Shown here: positions 1-9,154 of the stretch, in pieces
Numbering within the stretch: the stretch's first letter is position 1
Layout of the letters: every line of letters starts with the position of its first letter
NCBI GenBank assembly: GCA_018651345.1
Contig: JABIEF010000069.1
Coordinates: 1 to 40,393 of the forward strand
Length of the DNA stretch: 40,393 bases
Direction of reading: 5' to 3'
Origin: Rhodobiaceae bacterium
GTDB lineage: Bacteria; Pseudomonadota; Alphaproteobacteria; Rhizobiales; TMED25
The notes under the pieces: model-generated
Database searches by the model: none
Seen by the model: only the letters and a program-made list of their open reading frames with translations
Told to the model about the DNA's origin: nothing
Program-made: the position numbers and the translations under genes

Positions 1-73
1 ATATGCTCAAGAATTGGGTGCCGGAACAGTAACAGCTTGGAGAACAGCTGTTGTTATAACAGTTGGATTCTAA
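1..73 (+). CDS. C-terminal end of a probable outer-membrane beta-barrel protein (partial)
   Basis: The frame is open from the left edge to a TAA at 71-73. It encodes about 23 residues that alternate small, polar and hydrophobic side chains and end in Val-Gly-Phe. A terminal aromatic residue after an alternating strand is the usual last beta-strand signature of bacterial outer-membrane porins. A strong intrinsic terminator follows at 104-131, so this is a genuine gene end. Nothing upstream is visible, so the family (porin or another barrel) cannot be fixed. Confidence 0.5.
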   Translation, partial: YAQELGAGTVTAWRTAVVITVGF

Positions 74-103
74 TTTAGAAGCTTAATTGTTTAAAGAATA
101 GAA

Positions 104-131
104 AGGGGTGGCTTAGGCTACCCCTTTTTTT
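104..131 (+). terminator. Rho-independent terminator after the partial barrel gene
   Basis: The 9-bp stem AGGGGTGGC / GCTACCCCT (one G-T pair) has a TTAG loop and runs straight into a seven-T tract. It lies 30 bases after the upstream stop and ends 28 bases before yggS, so it separates the two transcription units. Confidence 0.88.
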
Positions 132-159
132 ATATAAGAATGAAATATAATAAAATAAA

Positions 160-849
160 ATGAATGAAGAATATCAAATTAACCACCAAGAGATTATTAA
201 GAATTTTACTTGCATCAAAGAAAAAATAAGTATTGCTGCAGATAAAGCTGATAGAGATCCAGGTACGATTAAGTTAATTGTGGTCACAAAAAAATTCAAT
301 GAAGATATGATAAGGCCTATTTTAGATTTAGGTCATCTTGATTTTGGTGAAAATCGTATTCAAGAATCCATAAACAAATGGCCAAGAATATTAGCAGATT
401 ATCAAGACATTAGTTTGCATTTAATAGGCCCCTTACAAACAAATAAAACCAAAGAATGTCTTAGTCTATTTGATACCATACATACTCTTGATAGATTAAA
501 GCTTGCATCAGCACTAGATAAAGAAATAATTAGAAATAATATTCCTAAAAAGATTTTTATGCAAATAAACACAGGATTAGAAGAACAAAAATCAGGTATT
601 TTACCGATTGAAATTGATAGGTTTTTGCAAGATATGGAAACTATTAATTCATTTAATATTACTGGTTTAATGTGTATACCTCCTATTGATGAAGAGCCTT
701 CTATTCACTTCTCATTCCTGAAGAAATTATCAGATAAATTTAATTTAAAAGATTTATCTATGGGAATGAGTAATGATTTTGAAAAGGCAATCTTATTTGG
801 ATCCACGTGCATAAGAATAGGAACAGGTATATTTGGAGCAAGAAGTTAG
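160..849 (+). CDS. yggS: YggS/PROSC-family pyridoxal-phosphate homeostasis protein
   Basis: This is a 229-residue protein of the usual length for the YggS/PLPBP family, a PLP-carrying fold type III barrel involved in vitamin B6 and amino-acid homeostasis, with no proven catalysis. Visible family motifs are the VVTKK segment carrying the PLP lysine (about Lys44), FGENR at 62-66, HLIGPLQTNK near 87-96 (the GPLQTNK form is common in alphaproteobacteria), the EEQKSGI segment, GLMCIPP, SMGMSNDFEKAI and the C-terminal RIGTGIFGAR. It is cytoplasmic. The ATG at 160 fits the family N-terminus, although no strong ribosome-binding site is seen. The gene is convergent with the L,D-transpeptidase gene, leaving only 5 bp between stops. 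Confidence 0.95.
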   Translation: MNEEYQINHQEIIKNFTCIKEKISIAADKADRDPGTIKLIVVTKKFNEDMIRPILDLGHLDFGENRIQESINKWPRILADYQDISLHLIGPLQTNKTKECLSLFDTIHTLDRLKLASALDKEIIRNNIPKKIFMQINTGLEEQKSGILPIEIDRFLQDMETINSFNITGLMCIPPIDEEPSIHFSFLKKLSDKFNLKDLSMGMSNDFEKAILFGSTCIRIGTGIFGARS

Positions 850-854
850 TTACT

Positions 855-1430
855 TTATTTGATATGAATTATAGTTTTACAGTTAAGGTTTGTAAGAAGT
901 CTTCTAAGGTGACTGTCTTTAAATGTTATACAACCTAGACTTCCTCTTTTTTCATCGTTATTTACATGTAGGAATATTGCGCTTCCGTTTCCTTTAACAA
1001 TTGGAGATTCGTTATGCGTTGTTGTGATTACAAGATCATATAAATTATCATTACGCCATAATGTTTCGTATTTTTTATTAATATAATTTTTTATAATTTT
1101 ATTATAGTTATAGCTACTTACATCAGTACACCATTTATAATTTCTTTTGATAATTTCTTTTTTAATGTGTGTTTGAATTGCTTGTATTTTATCTGCTCTG
1201 TAATATAATTTAGTGGCATAGAAAATACCTTTTGGGGTCTTCTTGTCACCTTCTTTTTTATTAGAAATGGACCCGCTTATTCCGATATTACAGTTTATGA
1301 TTGTATTGTGAAAATGAGCCGTCGCCTTATAGGATTTTGATCCGATATTAATTATTCTAAGAATATTATTATTCTTTGTATTAATATCTTTATGTTTAAG
1401 TATTTTATATTTATTTGAGCAATTGAACAT
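855..1430 (-). CDS. YkuD-type L,D-transpeptidase family protein without signal peptide
   Basis: This is a YkuD-fold protein that resembles the alphaproteobacterial L,D-transpeptidase-like family. It has the EGDKKTPKGIF segment, a WCTD segment, an LYDLVI strand, then GSAIFLHV and a SLGC motif giving the expected catalytic His and Cys 12 residues apart. YkuD enzymes make or anchor 3-3 peptidoglycan cross-links in the periplasm, yet no signal peptide or transmembrane segment is visible, so localisation is uncertain. The frame can start at a TTG (1481), but the ATG at 1430 has a weak AGAAG upstream and leaves all recognisable domain sequence intact, so I chose it. The next gene starts divergently at 1487. 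The usual T/S-x-G-C motif reads Ser-Leu-Gly-Cys. Substrate is unknown. Confidence 0.8.
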   Translation of the reverse strand: MFNCSNKYKILKHKDINTKNNNILRIINIGSKSYKATAHFHNTIINCNIGISGSISNKKEGDKKTPKGIFYATKLYYRADKIQAIQTHIKKEIIKRNYKWCTDVSSYNYNKIIKNYINKKYETLWRNDNLYDLVITTTHNESPIVKGNGSAIFLHVNNDEKRGSLGCITFKDSHLRRLLTNLNCKTIIHIK

Positions 1431-1486
1431 ATGTAAATTTTCTTCTATTCTAATAAAAACACTATGTTTATGAATGATCAATATTA

Positions 1487-1930
1487 ATGAGTATTAAAAA
1501 AACAGTAGAAATATTACAAAATACACAAACATTTGGTTCGTTTGCTCCAAATGTATTAAATATTATAGCATTTAGTGGAGAAAAAATAAATTTTTCAACA
1601 GGAGATCTTTTAACAACTTCTAATGAAAAAATATCCCAGTGTATTATTATAGTTCAAGGTAGGGTTTTTATCCAAAATGAAGATCGTGATAATATAGAAA
1701 TAACAGAAGGCTCAGTAATTGGAGAAAGAGCTTTATTATCAGATACGGTTATTAAAAAATCAATTATTGCAGGATCTAAAGGTCAGGCACTACTGATATC
1801 AAAATCCTTATTTGATGAATTGGCTATACAATTTCCTGAAATGTTAGAATATTTTAAAAATAAAATTAAGAATGAGCTAAATAATAATATTGAAGAACTA
1901 AAACAGTTTGAAAAAATACTTAAAAATTAG
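1487..1930 (+). CDS. Cyclic-nucleotide-binding-domain protein (no DNA-binding domain)
   Basis: This 147-residue protein consists almost entirely of one cNMP-binding (CRP/FNR sensor-type) beta-roll. The roll runs from about residue 30 to 115, with the strand IIIVQGRVFI, the phosphate-binding-cassette-like GSVIGERALLSD, and a C-terminal helix (about 115-147) rich in Lys, Glu and Asn. The canonical cassette arginine that contacts the cyclic phosphate is not obvious, so ligand binding is unproven. There is no helix-turn-helix after the roll, so it is unlikely to be a CRP-type transcription factor; it could be a stand-alone sensor or protein-interaction module. It is convergent with xthA, with an 8-bp gap. 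Confidence 0.78.
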   Translation: MSIKKTVEILQNTQTFGSFAPNVLNIIAFSGEKINFSTGDLLTTSNEKISQCIIIVQGRVFIQNEDRDNIEITEGSVIGERALLSDTVIKKSIIAGSKGQALLISKSLFDELAIQFPEMLEYFKNKIKNELNNNIEELKQFEKILKN

Positions 1931-1938
1931 ACAAAGAT

Positions 1939-2739
1939 TTAAATTGTAATCATCACAGGAACATGATCAGAAGGCCTATCCCAATTTCTAGTATTTTTAT
2001 AAATTAAAATATCTTTTTTCAACTCTTCTATATTTTTTGTTATCCATATGTGATCTAATCTTCTTCCTCTATTTGATTTTTCCCAGTCTTTGTTTCTATA
2101 ACTCCACCACGTATAGATTTTTTCAGAGTCCAATATTTCATGCCGTAGGGCATCACACCATTTCTCAGGATTACAAATAGTATTTAATTTATTTATTTCA
2201 ATTTCTGTGTGGCTTATAATATTTTTTAATGCCTTATGTGACCAGACATCATTTTCATGAGGCGCTATATTTAGATCGCCAGTTACTATTTGGCCTATTG
2301 GTTTTTTTATACTTTCAGATAAATAATCTTTCATTTCATCTAAAAATAATAGTTTATGTTGGAACTTTTCATTTATTTCTGGGTTAGGCTCATCTCCACC
2401 CGCAGGAACATAGAAATTATGAATTATTAACGGTCCAATATTTTTTGTCTTGGCTGTTTCAATTCCAATATATCTAGAATCTTTTTTATTACAAAAGTCA
2501 TGATGTAATATACTTTTGATTTTTACCTTAGAAAGGATAGCTACACCATTATAGCTGGGTTGTCCTTTTATTGCTATATGCTGAAATCCTATTTTAATCA
2601 ATTCATCGTATGGAAATTTATCATCAGGGCATTTAGTCTCTTGAAGGCATATGATATCTGGATTTAATGTACTTATTAAGTTTAATAATGATGGTAACCT
2701 AAGTCTTATACTATTTATATTCCATGTAACTATTTTCAA
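1939..2739 (-). CDS. xthA: Exodeoxyribonuclease III (AP endonuclease)
   Basis: This is a 266-residue endonuclease/exonuclease/phosphatase-fold enzyme that cleaves DNA 5' of abasic sites and has 3'-5' exonuclease activity in base-excision repair. The N-terminus MKIVTWNINSIRLR, LQETK (metal-binding Glu34), the SYNGVAILSK segment, GDLNIAP, the LDHIWIT segment and the C-terminal RPSDHVPV (catalytic Asp-His) are all present, so it looks intact. Length is normal. It lies downstream of lolA on the same strand with a 27-bp gap, probably in a run with aminotransferase, ftsK and lolA. Confidence 0.96.
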   Translation of the reverse strand: MKIVTWNINSIRLRLPSLLNLISTLNPDIICLQETKCPDDKFPYDELIKIGFQHIAIKGQPSYNGVAILSKVKIKSILHHDFCNKKDSRYIGIETAKTKNIGPLIIHNFYVPAGGDEPNPEINEKFQHKLLFLDEMKDYLSESIKKPIGQIVTGDLNIAPHENDVWSHKALKNIISHTEIEINKLNTICNPEKWCDALRHEILDSEKIYTWWSYRNKDWEKSNRGRRLDHIWITKNIEELKKDILIYKNTRNWDRPSDHVPVMITI

Positions 2740-2766
2740 TTCAACAACCTTTTTAATTTGATATTT

Positions 2767-3426
2767 TTATTCTGGTTTTCTGACAACGAAATATTCATGC
2801 TTAGTTTCGATACCATAAGCAATATTTGATAACTTAACATTTGTTTCGGTTCCCTGAGCATCAACTATAAACCATTGTTCAAGATCTAAATTTAGTAAAT
2901 CTGTTTTTTCGTCGCTTTCATTAATTTTAAAATGAAGTGTTATTTCTCCTATTTCTTCACCAGTATTTCCTTCAATTGATAATATTAATAATTTAGGAAA
3001 TAATTCTAATGAAAGAATACGTGCATCATTTATTAAATCAACATCTTCTTTGAACAAAGCATAATGAGGCGAGTATCTTATAGGGTATCGGTTGAATGTT
3101 TTTAGATCTCTTTCTGTAACACCTAACCAGACACTATCGGACACCACTAACAAACTACTAGGACTTTTATAATCGAAACGGAATTTCCCAGGTCTTCTTA
3201 TATAAAATTTTCCAAAGTGAGAAGAGTTGTCAGGGTTTATCTGATAAAAATCTCCTTCCATGTGACTAAGATTATTAAGATAATTATTTACAGAATTTAT
3301 TATTAGTTCTTGTTGGGGATCTAGGAATGATGATTTTGCATACTCAATAAATATAAATGAAAAAAATATAATTAAAAAAATTAAACGATAAAATGAATTG
3401 GTTGTATTATTTTTAAGATATACCAT
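2767..3426 (-). CDS. lolA: Outer-membrane lipoprotein carrier protein LolA family
   Basis: The 219-residue precursor has an N-terminal hydrophobic segment (about residues 12-29) fitting a Sec signal peptide or anchor. A LolA-like half-barrel follows, with YLNNLSHMEGDFYQ, the GKFYIRRPGKFRFDY segment and a SDSVWLGVTERDLKTFNRYPI stretch. LolA carries lipoproteins across the periplasm from LolCDE to the outer membrane. The RPGKFRFDY motif is diagnostic of the family. Its place between ftsK and xthA is a common alphaproteobacterial arrangement. No unusual features are seen. Confidence 0.9.
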   Translation of the reverse strand: MVYLKNNTTNSFYRLIFLIIFFSFIFIEYAKSSFLDPQQELIINSVNNYLNNLSHMEGDFYQINPDNSSHFGKFYIRRPGKFRFDYKSPSSLLVVSDSVWLGVTERDLKTFNRYPIRYSPHYALFKEDVDLINDARILSLELFPKLLILSIEGNTGEEIGEITLHFKINESDEKTDLLNLDLEQWFIVDAQGTETNVKLSNIAYGIETKHEYFVVRKPE

Positions 3427-3462
3427 TAATAAGTGTCCAGATTTCTTTAAGAGTTTATATTA

Positions 3463-5955
3463 TTATATTTTGTCATAATTATGTTCGGGTAGCAATATTT
3501 CACGTTTACCAGAGTGATCAGCTGGACCAACTATTCCATCTTCTTCCATTCTTTCTATTATAGTGGCTGCTCTATTATATCCAATACTTAATTTTCTCTG
3601 AATGTAACTTGTTGAAGCCCTTCTATCCGTTGCAACTACCTCTATTGCCCTATCGTATAACTGATTTTCTTCCGCTCCCTTATCACCCCTGTGATTTTCT
3701 CCATTATACATTGAATCATTTATTGATGGGTCAATTGTAATTTCTTCAACATACTCTGGTTTGGCTTGTTTCTTTAAGAAACTTACAACATTCTCTACTT
3801 CATGATCTTCTACAAAGGCTCCGTGTACACGGCTTATTCTTCCGCCATTAGCCGCATATAACATATCACCCTTACCTAGTAACTGCTCGGCTCCGCTTTC
3901 TCCAATAACAACACGACTATCAATTTTAGATGACACTTGGAAGCTAATACGTGTGGGTAAGTTAGATTTTATTACACCTGTTATAACATCTGTAGAAGGT
4001 CGTTGCGTAGCCATTATTATATGAATACCAGCTGCTCTGGCCATTGCAGCTAAGCGACTAATAGTCATATCAACTTCTTTTCCTGCAACAGCCATCAAAT
4101 CAGCCATTTCATCAACAATAACTACAATATAAGGCATGGTTTCTAATTTCATCTCCTCAGTTACATAATTAGGCTTTCCTGTTTCAAGATCATACCCTAG
4201 CTGAACTGTATTTTTAATTACTTCACCATTTATACTAGATCTTTTTATTTTCTCATTAAATCCAATAATACTGCGAACACCTAATTTAGCCATATTTTTG
4301 TAACGTCTTTCCATTTCCTTGAGAGTCCATTTCAATGCAACAACAGCTTTTTTAGGCTCGGTAACAACGGGTGATAATAAATGGGGGATTCCATCGTACA
4401 CAGAAAGCTCTAACATTTTCGGATCAATCATGATTAATTTGCATTCGTCTGGTGTATATCGATATAACAAAGATAAGATTATTGTGTTAATTCCGACTGA
4501 TTTGCCGGACCCTGTTGTACCAGCAACTAGTAAATGAGGCATACTTGGAAGATCTACAATAACTGGTTCTCCACCAATATTTTTCCCTAATGCCAGAGCA
4601 AGAGTATGTTCGGATTGAATAAATTCTTTTGTATTTAAGATTTCATTTAGATAAACAATATTGCGGTTTTCGTTAGGTAATTCAATTCCTATAATATTTC
4701 TTCCTGGAACTATTGCTACACGAGCAGACACGACACTCATTGATCTTGCAATATCTTCTGCTAAACTTATAACACGCGTTGCCCTTATACCAGGGGCTGG
4801 TTCTAATTCATATAATGTGATGACAGGACCTGGCCTTACATCAACAATATTCCCTTGAACCCCATACTCTTCTAAAACTTTCTTTAATAGTTCGGCACTC
4901 TCAGAGAGTTGTTCTTTTGTTATAATTTCATAGGATGAATGGTTAGTTGGTTTCTGAAGAAGTGAAATACTTGGTAATTGGTATGTTGTTTTATTAAAAA
5001 GATCTAATTCCCCTTCGTCTTTTGGATTAACTCTTGGTGTTTTTATTCTTGGTTTTTTAGAAGAAATAATTTCTTCATTAGTATTTCTGATATTGTTAAA
5101 CATCGGATCAGAATTATTGTATGTACCATTAGATGAATCGTTGTTAAGGGTGTCGTTATTACTGAAAGAATTTTGATATTCTGTATCAATTTGATTAGAT
5201 TCTCTATTTTCTGTATTATTTCTCCTTTTCAAGCGCATAATCAAAGTATTTTTTAAGTAGTTCACTAAAATTGTAAATAGTTTAAATAGAGAAAATGACT
5301 TTTGTTCTTTGCTTATTGTGTTATATAAATTATCTTCTTTGATTTTTGATTTTTTAAATCTAATTCTATTGATAAAGTATAGGAATAGAATTGTTAATAT
5401 GCATATTAACGAAACTAAATATTTATGAAAATATGTATCTACAAACCCCACATGCCTTTCAATAGGCATAACAATTATATTATATGATAAATCTCCAATT
5501 AACCCTCCAAATCCGATTAAATAAGGCCAAGGAATATTAGTTATATTAAAAAATATGCTGAATATAGATGTACTTGAAAATAAAGCACTTACAAAAAATA
5601 TTATTAATAATGTGTATAATATACGAGGAATTATTCCTTTATATTGTTTATTTATTGTTAGGTAAGCGCCATATTTAAATAAATAATAAACAATAATTAC
5701 TGAAGCAAAGCCAAAGAATTGTAACATTATATCAGATATTATAGCCCCAGAATTGCCAAGTAAATTTGTAGGTATATTTGCATTGATATGAGAAAAGCTA
5801 GGGTCATTCGAATTATGAGAAAATACTGAAACTGTAATATAAAATGATAATAAAACCATTATTAGGCCAATAAACTTAGAAAATTGATTACGGATTATAG
5901 ACCTTAACCATTTTGGAAAAGTATTTTCAATTAGATTTAAGTTAGAAAGTTTCAT
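3463..5955 (-). CDS. ftsK: DNA translocase FtsK
   Basis: This is an 830-residue FtsK/SpoIIIE protein that pumps DNA through the closing septum and activates XerCD recombination at dif. The N-terminal about 200 residues hold several hydrophobic membrane segments. A short, Asn/Ser-rich linker follows (about 200-330), much shorter than in E. coli. The alpha/beta motor has Walker A GTTGSGKSVGIN near residue 482 and Walker B VIVDEMADLM near 617. The C-terminal gamma winged helix (about 765-825) carries RRASTSYIQRKLSIGYNRAA, the KOPS-reading module. The gene starts 4 bp after the aminotransferase stop on the same strand, so they are probably co-transcribed. All catalytic parts are present. Confidence 0.97.
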   Translation of the reverse strand: MKLSNLNLIENTFPKWLRSIIRNQFSKFIGLIMVLLSFYITVSVFSHNSNDPSFSHINANIPTNLLGNSGAIISDIMLQFFGFASVIIVYYLFKYGAYLTINKQYKGIIPRILYTLLIIFFVSALFSSTSIFSIFFNITNIPWPYLIGFGGLIGDLSYNIIVMPIERHVGFVDTYFHKYLVSLICILTILFLYFINRIRFKKSKIKEDNLYNTISKEQKSFSLFKLFTILVNYLKNTLIMRLKRRNNTENRESNQIDTEYQNSFSNNDTLNNDSSNGTYNNSDPMFNNIRNTNEEIISSKKPRIKTPRVNPKDEGELDLFNKTTYQLPSISLLQKPTNHSSYEIITKEQLSESAELLKKVLEEYGVQGNIVDVRPGPVITLYELEPAPGIRATRVISLAEDIARSMSVVSARVAIVPGRNIIGIELPNENRNIVYLNEILNTKEFIQSEHTLALALGKNIGGEPVIVDLPSMPHLLVAGTTGSGKSVGINTIILSLLYRYTPDECKLIMIDPKMLELSVYDGIPHLLSPVVTEPKKAVVALKWTLKEMERRYKNMAKLGVRSIIGFNEKIKRSSINGEVIKNTVQLGYDLETGKPNYVTEEMKLETMPYIVVIVDEMADLMAVAGKEVDMTISRLAAMARAAGIHIIMATQRPSTDVITGVIKSNLPTRISFQVSSKIDSRVVIGESGAEQLLGKGDMLYAANGGRISRVHGAFVEDHEVENVVSFLKKQAKPEYVEEITIDPSINDSMYNGENHRGDKGAEENQLYDRAIEVVATDRRASTSYIQRKLSIGYNRAATIIERMEEDGIVGPADHSGKREILLPEHNYDKI

Positions 5956-5959
5956 TGAT

Positions 5960-7141
5960 TTATTTTAATACTTGTTTTATGCGTTCAAGGGCAATCTTAA
6001 GCTCATTATATTCACCAACCAACGCAATACGGATATATTCTTCAGAAGTATGTTTTTTATTATCTTTTTTCATTGCTAAATAAGAACCAGGTATGACTTT
6101 AATGGAAGCATGCTCCCATAATTTTTTTGTTACTTCTTCGTCGGTTCCAAAATCTTTAATTTTAAGCCAAATAAAGAATCCACCAGGAGGTGTTTTATAA
6201 TCATAGAGATTCCCAAAAGAACTTTCAGTGAGTATAAATTTTTCATTATAAAGTTTTCTATTTAAAATTACATGATCTTCGTCTGACCAGAGTGCCTCAG
6301 ATGCTATCTGTAGAGGAATTGGAATAGTGGCTGCAGCTATATTTCTGAGGTTATAAAAGCTATCAATAATATTAGGATCTCCAGCAGCTATTCCAGACCT
6401 TAGCCCGGGAACGTTTGATCTTTTTGATAGAGAATTAAATGTTATAATTTTTTCAAAATTATTTGTTTCTGCGACCTCTAGAATGCTTGGTGGAGCTAAA
6501 TCTCTGTATATTTCAGAATAGCACTCATCAGATATAATAATAAAATTCCATTTTAATGCTAGTGCGTAGAGTTTTTTAAAGTATTTTATATCTGCAATTG
6601 ATCCTTGAGGATTTGAGGGTGAGCATATATAAAAAGCGGCTGTATCAGCAAGGATTTTATCAGGTATTTTTTCAAGATCAGGCAAGTAGTTTGTTGATTC
6701 ATCAACATCAATTGCTAAAGGGGTATGATTAGAACAAACTGCTGCTGCCGCATACACAGGATAAAATGGGTTTGGCATTAAAAAAATATTTTTATTAATG
6801 TTATTTATTGTATTTAAATTTTTGATTATAAAAGCGATTGTAAAGAGGCCTTCTCGTGACCCTGAGACTGGCAGAATATTATTTCTCTGTATATTTTCAG
6901 GGTTAATATTATACCTTTTGACTAACCATTTTAATGCATTTTCTCCAAAGTTTATATTTGTATTGCTTGATGGATATGAGCCAAGTTGTTCAAAGTTATC
7001 GTTTATAATAGGTTTTATAAAAGCGGGTATTGGATGACGTGGAGAGCCAATTGATAGATCAATTATATCGTCTTTTGGAGTAATTCCGGAAAGCAGATTA
7101 CGTGTTTTTTGAAAGGGTGAATCTGGTATTAAGTTAATCAT
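5960..7141 (-). CDS. Class I/II aminotransferase, probable DapC-like (succinyldiaminopimelate/LL-DAP type)
   Basis: This is a 393-residue fold type I PLP aminotransferase. Visible motifs are the DLSIGSPRHPIP substrate-loop region, the CSPSNPQGS segment (NPxG), the SDECYSEIY motif, the PLP-lysine motif FNSLSKRSNVPGLRSG, and the C-terminal PGGFFIWLKI. The nearest functional group is the N-succinyl-diaminopimelate aminotransferase-type family used in lysine and cell-wall biosynthesis; that assignment is an inference from family resemblance. It lies immediately upstream of ftsK (4-bp gap) on the minus strand, a familiar alphaproteobacterial neighbourhood. The ATG at 7141 fits the expected N-terminus. 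Confidence 0.85.
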   Translation of the reverse strand: MINLIPDSPFQKTRNLLSGITPKDDIIDLSIGSPRHPIPAFIKPIINDNFEQLGSYPSSNTNINFGENALKWLVKRYNINPENIQRNNILPVSGSREGLFTIAFIIKNLNTINNINKNIFLMPNPFYPVYAAAAVCSNHTPLAIDVDESTNYLPDLEKIPDKILADTAAFYICSPSNPQGSIADIKYFKKLYALALKWNFIIISDECYSEIYRDLAPPSILEVAETNNFEKIITFNSLSKRSNVPGLRSGIAAGDPNIIDSFYNLRNIAAATIPIPLQIASEALWSDEDHVILNRKLYNEKFILTESSFGNLYDYKTPPGGFFIWLKIKDFGTDEEVTKKLWEHASIKVIPGSYLAMKKDNKKHTSEEYIRIALVGEYNELKIALERIKQVLK

Positions 7142-7241
7142 AATTTATATTTAACCGACTATTAAAATTTATATTATCTATTTTGCTTTATTATAAAGTT
7201 AATGTAGTTAAATCAGTGTTAATTATTAGAAGTTTTAACAT

Positions 7242-7271
7242 AAAAAAAGGGCCGCTAAGCAACCCTTTTTC
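7242..7271 (-). terminator. Rho-independent terminator after amtB
   Basis: Read on the minus strand, the stem GGGTTGC / GCGGCCC (two G-T pairs) has a TTA loop, is flanked by A5 and T7, and lies 20 bases after the amtB stop. On the plus strand the two inner pairs become C-A mismatches, so the element is oriented for amtB. Confidence 0.85.
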
Positions 7272-7290
7272 TAATAATAAACAAAGCTTA

Positions 7291-8577
7291 CTATTGTTTT
7301 GTAAATTCTGGATATGCGTCCATTCCAAGTTCAGATCTATCTAAACCCATAAGTTCTGCTTCTGGGGTAACGCGAATACCAATTGTCATTTTCATCACAT
7401 ACCAAAGAATAGCACTTACTGCTGAAACAAATACACCAACAGATACAATGCCTAATATTTGGCTTCCGAAAGTGATATCAGGATTTGTTAACGGGACAGC
7501 TAGTGTTCCCCATATTCCAGCTAATAGATGAACTGGGATTGCGCCAACAACATCATCTATCTTTAGCTTATCAAGTAATGGAACTGCAAAAACTACAATT
7601 ATACCGCCAATTGAGCCAATTATAATAGCCATTATTGGGCTTGGCATAAGAGGTTCTGCGGTTATTGAAACTAAACCGGCAAGTGCACCATTTAGACACA
7701 TTGTTAAGTCTACTTTTTTGTAGAGTATCTGTGTTAAAATTAGCGCTGTTACAACACCACCTGCAGCTGCAAGATTTGTATTCATAAATATTACTGATAT
7801 TGATGATGCATCTTCTAGCGAACCTAGCGCTAATTGAGATCCGCCATTAAATCCAAACCATCCTAGCCATAATATAAATGTGCCAAGTGTTGCAAGTGGC
7901 ATGGATGATCCAGGCATAGCATTTATAGACCCATTTTCACCATATTTCCCTGCTCTGGCTCCAAGAATCAATGCGCCCATTAATGCAGCCCATCCACCGG
8001 TTGAATGTACAATTGTTGAGCCAGCAAAATCACTAAACCCTGCTTCACTTAACCAACCACCACCCCATTGCCAAGCACCTTGTATTGGATAGATAACCCC
8101 ACAAAGAAGTGCGACAAAAATTAAGAAAGGCCATAGTTTAATTCTTTCAGCCAATGTTCCTGATACAATTGATGCGGCTGTTGCACAGAATACCATTTGA
8201 AAGAACCAATCAGATGCAGCAGAATAATCTCCCGTATCCGCTGAAGGATCGGGAACTGCAAAGGCTGTAAAGCTTCCTATAAATCCACCATCAACGCCGT
8301 CATACATTAAATTATAACCAAGTAGCCAAAACATTAGCCCGCCAATAGCATATAAAGCAATATTTTTTGTACATTGCATTGCAACATTTTTTGATCTAAC
8401 CATACCTGCTTCAAGCATTGCGAAACCAGCTGCCATCCACATTACTAAAAACCCACCTATTAAAAATAATAGTGTATTAAATACATAAGCTGTTTCTTCT
8501 GCAGCAAAAGCTGGTTCAGAAGATACAGTAACAAAGCCAGCAATAGCTAGAATTGGATAAATAAACTTACGATACAT
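7291..8577 (-). CDS. amtB: Ammonium transporter AmtB
   Basis: This is an Amt/Rh-family inner-membrane ammonium channel with about 11 membrane helices. An N-terminal signal peptide ends near AFAAEE and is followed by WMAAGFAMLEAGMVRSKN. Signature segments include the FQMVFCATAASIVSG segment, the STIVHSTGGWAALMG segment (pore histidine region), a WFGFNGGS motif and the HLLAGIWGTLAVP segment (second conserved His). It balances NH4+ uptake under GlnK control. The frame opens at 8592, but the second ATG (8577) has GGAG 9 bases upstream, whereas the first has none, so 8577 is preferred. glnK ends 23 bp upstream on the same strand, and a terminator follows, giving a glnK-amtB unit. Confidence 0.97.
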   Translation of the reverse strand: MYRKFIYPILAIAGFVTVSSEPAFAAEETAYVFNTLLFLIGGFLVMWMAAGFAMLEAGMVRSKNVAMQCTKNIALYAIGGLMFWLLGYNLMYDGVDGGFIGSFTAFAVPDPSADTGDYSAASDWFFQMVFCATAASIVSGTLAERIKLWPFLIFVALLCGVIYPIQGAWQWGGGWLSEAGFSDFAGSTIVHSTGGWAALMGALILGARAGKYGENGSINAMPGSSMPLATLGTFILWLGWFGFNGGSQLALGSLEDASSISVIFMNTNLAAAGGVVTALILTQILYKKVDLTMCLNGALAGLVSITAEPLMPSPIMAIIIGSIGGIIVVFAVPLLDKLKIDDVVGAIPVHLLAGIWGTLAVPLTNPDITFGSQILGIVSVGVFVSAVSAILWYVMKMTIGIRVTPEAELMGLDRSELGMDAYPEFTKQ

Positions 8578-8600
8578 TCTTTTATACTCCATAGTAAGGA

Positions 8601-9032
<432 letters not shown>

Positions 9033-9101
9033 TTATATATAGATAATTTATTTTTAATTAGATAATATTTGGGTGGGAAGAAGATAAATTATTTAATATA
9101 A

Positions 9102-9118
9102 TGCCTAATTAATAGGCA
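9102..9118. promoter_or_regulatory. NtrC-like palindrome 1 upstream of glnK
   Basis: TGCCTAATTAATAGGCA is a palindrome with 6-bp arms (7 with the flanking A/T). It has the 17-bp length and the outer TGC-N11-GCA of the NtrC site, though the inner bases differ from the enterobacterial consensus. Its centre is about 133 bp before the predicted sigma-54 start, in the normal enhancer range. It could instead be a weak tesB terminator, but no T-tract follows it on the minus strand. Confidence 0.5.
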
Positions 9119-9130
9119 TAATATTATAAC

Positions 9131-9147
9131 TGTTTAATTTTTAGGCA
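9131..9147. promoter_or_regulatory. NtrC-like site 2 upstream of glnK
   Basis: TGTTTAATTTTTAGGCA matches palindrome 1 at 13 of 17 positions in the same register and lies 29 bp (about three helical turns) further upstream. Its left half is degenerate. Paired sites on one DNA face are typical of activators of sigma-54 promoters. Confidence 0.4.
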
Positions 9148-9154
9148 ATTTGTA

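Noticed and set aside
9101-9119. Palindrome as a tesB terminator
   Set aside because: No T-tract follows it on the tesB strand, and its placement and second copy fit a regulatory site better.
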